From Falsirhodobacter sp. alg1 (GTDB lineage: Bacteria; Pseudomonadota; Alphaproteobacteria; Rhodobacterales; Rhodobacteraceae): a stretch of DNA of 64,000 nt. The stretch is taken from the NCBI RefSeq assembly GCF_000739715.2, contig NZ_BBJC02000006.1, forward strand, positions 1 through 64,000. Reading direction: 5' to 3'. A program made the position numbers and the translations under genes. The notes below the pieces were generated by a model, which saw only the letters and a list, made by a program, of their open reading frames with translations, was not told where the DNA came from and did no database searches. Of the stretch, positions 61,898-64,000 are shown piece by piece (positions within the stretch are counted from its first letter, which is position 1; each line of letters begins with the position of its first letter).

Positions 61898-63436
61898 TCA
61901 GCGGTTCCGGGCCGCCAGAACCGTATCGCTGTCATGTTCGGGAATATCGCCGATTTCGGCCATCTTCGCGTCCAGCCGGGCCAGCATATCGCGGAACACC
62001 GCATCATAGGCCGGGTCATCCGCCAGATTGCAAAGCTCGTTAGGATCGGTCTGGCAGTCGAACAATTCCCATTCGGGCGGTTCTGGCCCGTCATTCGCCC
62101 CGATCTGGCCAAGCGACGCGTTATACCAGTAGATCAGCTTGTAGCGCGCTCCGCGGATGCCGTAATGCGCAAAGGCATTGTGATGTTCGTCCTTGTGCAT
62201 CCAGTAGCGGTGATATGCGATGTCCTGCCAATCCGCACCGGCCTCGCCCTTCCAAAGGGGGGCAAGGCTGACACCCTGCATGTAGCTCGGGATCGTGACA
62301 CCCGCAAAATCCAGAAACGTCGGGGCAAAATCCACGTTGCACGCCACGCCTGTGCCGATGCTGCCTGCCTTGATGGCCCGGGGGTAGCGTACAAGAAACG
62401 GCATCTGCATGCTTTCTTCGTACATGAACCGCTTGTCGAACCACCCATGTTCCCCAAGGAAAAACCCCTGGTCGGATGTGTAGATCACGATCGTGTCGTC
62501 GGTCAGCCCGTTGCTGTCGAGATAGGCCAGAAGCCGTCCGACATTGTCATCAATTCCCGCAATCGTGCGCAGATACCGCTTGATGTAGCGTTGGTACTTG
62601 AACAGGTCGAGATCGCGTTTGGTGTCGAAGGTGAACTTCTCCCCCGTTGCCCGGTCCATCAGCTCCAGACCTTCATGACTGTCGGGGACCTTGCGCATGG
62701 TTGATCCGGGGCCGTCGGGTTCGCCCAGTTCGCCACCGCCTTCGGGCATGACGAGCCCCAGATCAAGGTAGCTCAGATCCTGACGCACGCGCATCCTGGC
62801 TGCCCCCGCCGCTGCCGCGCGGTTGGAATAATCGTCATCATAGGTTTCGGGAACGGGCAGATCATCCGTATACAGATCATTGTAGCGCGGATGCGGGACA
62901 AACGGACGGTGCGGCGCCTTGTGGTGGCACATCATGAAAAACGGCCGGGACGTATCGCGGTTTTCCAGAAACCCGATGCATTTGTCGGTGATGATATCCG
63001 TGGCATACCCCTTCTCCACGGTTTCCCCCTCTGGCCCGATCATCACCGGATCGAAATATTCGCCCTGACCCGGCACGACCGACCATTCGTCAAACCCCGT
63101 CGGCTGATGTGCGGCCCCCTCGCCCAGATGCCACTTGCCGAAGATCGCGGTTTGATACCCCGAACTGCGCAGCGCCTTCGCCACGTTCGGCAGGCGGTTG
63201 TCCAGATGGGTGTGAAGGGTCGTGACCATGTTCACATGGTTATGGGTGCCCGTCAGGATGGCCGCACGAGACGGGGTGCAGATCGAATTCGTCACGTAAC
63301 AATGATCCAGCCGCATTCCTTCCTGCGCCAGACGATCGATGTTCGGTGTCTTGTTCAGGCCGGAGCCATAGGCCGAGATCGCCGATGCTGCGTGATCATC
63401 GGACATGATAAAGATAATGTTGGGGCGGCTCATCAT
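61898..63436 (-). CDS. Sulfatase (arylsulfatase/choline-sulfatase type, formylglycine enzyme)
   Basis: 512 residues. IIFIMSDDHAASAISAYGSG supplies the metal Asp pair, TNSICTPSRAAILTG is the C-x-P-S-R sulfatase signature whose Cys becomes formylglycine, and IFGKWHLGEGAAHQP is the second sulfatase signature. FYTSDQGFFLGEHGWFDKRF-like region YTSDQGFFLGEHGWFDKRF carries further metal ligands. No obvious signal peptide, so probably cytoplasmic. ATG at 63436 or 63433. The neighbouring binding protein suggests uptake of the organosulfate or related sulfur source. Exact ester (choline sulfate, aryl sulfate or sugar sulfate) unknown. Confidence 0.88.
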   Translation of the reverse strand: MMSRPNIIFIMSDDHAASAISAYGSGLNKTPNIDRLAQEGMRLDHCYVTNSICTPSRAAILTGTHNHVNMVTTLHTHLDNRLPNVAKALRSSGYQTAIFGKWHLGEGAAHQPTGFDEWSVVPGQGEYFDPVMIGPEGETVEKGYATDIITDKCIGFLENRDTSRPFFMMCHHKAPHRPFVPHPRYNDLYTDDLPVPETYDDDYSNRAAAAGAARMRVRQDLSYLDLGLVMPEGGGELGEPDGPGSTMRKVPDSHEGLELMDRATGEKFTFDTKRDLDLFKYQRYIKRYLRTIAGIDDNVGRLLAYLDSNGLTDDTIVIYTSDQGFFLGEHGWFDKRFMYEESMQMPFLVRYPRAIKAGSIGTGVACNVDFAPTFLDFAGVTIPSYMQGVSLAPLWKGEAGADWQDIAYHRYWMHKDEHHNAFAHYGIRGARYKLIYWYNASLGQIGANDGPEPPEWELFDCQTDPNELCNLADDPAYDAVFRDMLARLDAKMAEIGDIPEHDSDTVLAARNR

Positions 63437-63499
63437 ATTCTCACTAAAAGGCGGAACGGGGGCCGCGCCGGAATGCGGCAGCACGGCCCATTTCGATTT

Positions 63500-64000
63500 T
63501 CACTCGGCGTAAAGCGCACCGAGATAGAATTCGGACGCGGGCAACGGATTCTCGATCTTGCCAAAGTCCGCATAAAGACCGGCCAGCGTATCGAACCACT
63601 GGTCCACGTGACCTTCCTTGGTCATTTCCACCAGTTCTTCGCTGGAGGGTTGCATCGCCAATGCGGATTCCGTCAGCAGCGGGCCTTTGGGAACATTGAG
63701 GAAAGACGCCGTGATGCCGACGGCCTCCTCGGTATTCTCGCGGCGGAAATCGCCCGCCTCTTTCAGGACGGCGTTCACCTTGCGGATCACCTCCATATTT
63801 TCGGCCATGTCATCGCTGACGATAAAGCTGGAAGGAAAGGCGATTTCAGGAAGGAAATCCTCGTTCTTCTTCAACTCGTTCAGATCGGGTACACGTTTCT
63901 TGATAATGTCCACGAAGGGGTACCACAGGCCCGCCGCATCAATCTGGCCCGAGGAGAATGCCGTCACGATCGTGGCCGGATCCATGTACACCACCTCGAC
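63500..64000 (-). CDS. NMT1/taurine-type ABC substrate-binding protein (C-terminal part)
   Basis: Partial: the frame runs off the window edge, so only the last 166 codons are seen. MDPATIVTAFSSGQIDAAGL plus WYPFVDIIKKRVPD is the core of NMT1/SsuA/TauA-like binding proteins for sulfonates and nitrogenous compounds. PSSFIVSDDMAENMEVIRKV and AVLKEAGDFRRENTEEAVGI match the helical lobe. Same strand as the sulfatase 63 bp downstream, so probably one operon for a sulfur- or nitrogen-containing solute. The missing N-terminus should hold the signal peptide. Confidence 0.8.
   Translation of the reverse strand, partial: VEVVYMDPATIVTAFSSGQIDAAGLWYPFVDIIKKRVPDLNELKKNEDFLPEIAFPSSFIVSDDMAENMEVIRKVNAVLKEAGDFRRENTEEAVGITASFLNVPKGPLLTESALAMQPSSEELVEMTKEGHVDQWFDTLAGLYADFGKIENPLPASEFYLGALYAE

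Overview
The window is GC-rich, densely packed bacterial DNA with many ATGA/TGATG start-stop overlaps, occasional GTG/TTG starts, no tRNA or rRNA genes, and a heavy load of ABC importers for sugars and organic compounds. Together with an ExoD protein, a Hint-domain protein and the oxidative galactose route, this suggests an alphaproteobacterium, most likely of the Rhodobacterales (Paracoccaceae/Roseobacteraceae). That placement is inferred from gene content only.

Layout. 0-6.4 kb: an RsuA-type pseudouridine synthase, a decayed peptide-transporter binding protein, a prolyl aminopeptidase-like hydrolase divergent from an M20 amidohydrolase, a ProW-like permease fragment and an exported MTAN-like nucleosidase. 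6.6-9.4 kb: two coupled metal-dependent deaminases/amidohydrolases. 9.5-17.4 kb: a sugar locus with a SIS/hexuloisomerase, an FGGY kinase, two RbsC-type permeases, a two-domain ATPase and a periplasmic binding protein, divergent from a LacI regulator with a palindromic operator between them. 17.6-19.6 kb: a small secreted protein, aspartate dehydrogenase and a GNAT enzyme. 19.6-24.9 kb: a heme-copper oxidase with fused subunits I and III and a subunit II lacking the CuA ligands (so a quinol oxidase), with CtaG and two membrane proteins. 25-28 kb: DUF421 protein and large-subunit catalase. 28-33.3 kb: a four-gene glycosyltransferase operon led by a fused sucrose-phosphate-synthase/phosphatase-like protein. 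33.3-40 kb: beta-propeller phytase, DMT exporter, Hint protein, an AT-rich gene-free kilobase and a TonB-dependent receptor. A wrecked IS6-family transposase lies at 40.2-40.8 kb.

40.9-54.7 kb is a complete galactoside regulon built around an IclR regulator and a long dyad. Binding protein, two permeases and an ATPase import galactosides; GH36 alpha- and GH2 beta-galactosidase release galactose; galactose dehydrogenase, an SMP-30 lactonase, galactonate dehydratase, DgoK and DgoA carry galactose to pyruvate and glyceraldehyde-3-phosphate (De Ley-Doudoroff route). The alpha-galactosidase carries a one-base frameshift directly before its acid/base residue.

54.8-64 kb: a CbiM-like cobalt transporter under a cobalamin riboswitch, a Ugp-like ABC importer with a phosphodiesterase, an ExoD protein, a sulfatase, and a NMT1-type binding protein cut by the window edge. 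The most unusual loci are the glycosyltransferase operon, the kinase/hexuloisomerase sugar locus and the quinol oxidase. Several pseudogenes (at 1.1, 5.2, 40.2 and 43.2 kb) show ongoing gene decay.
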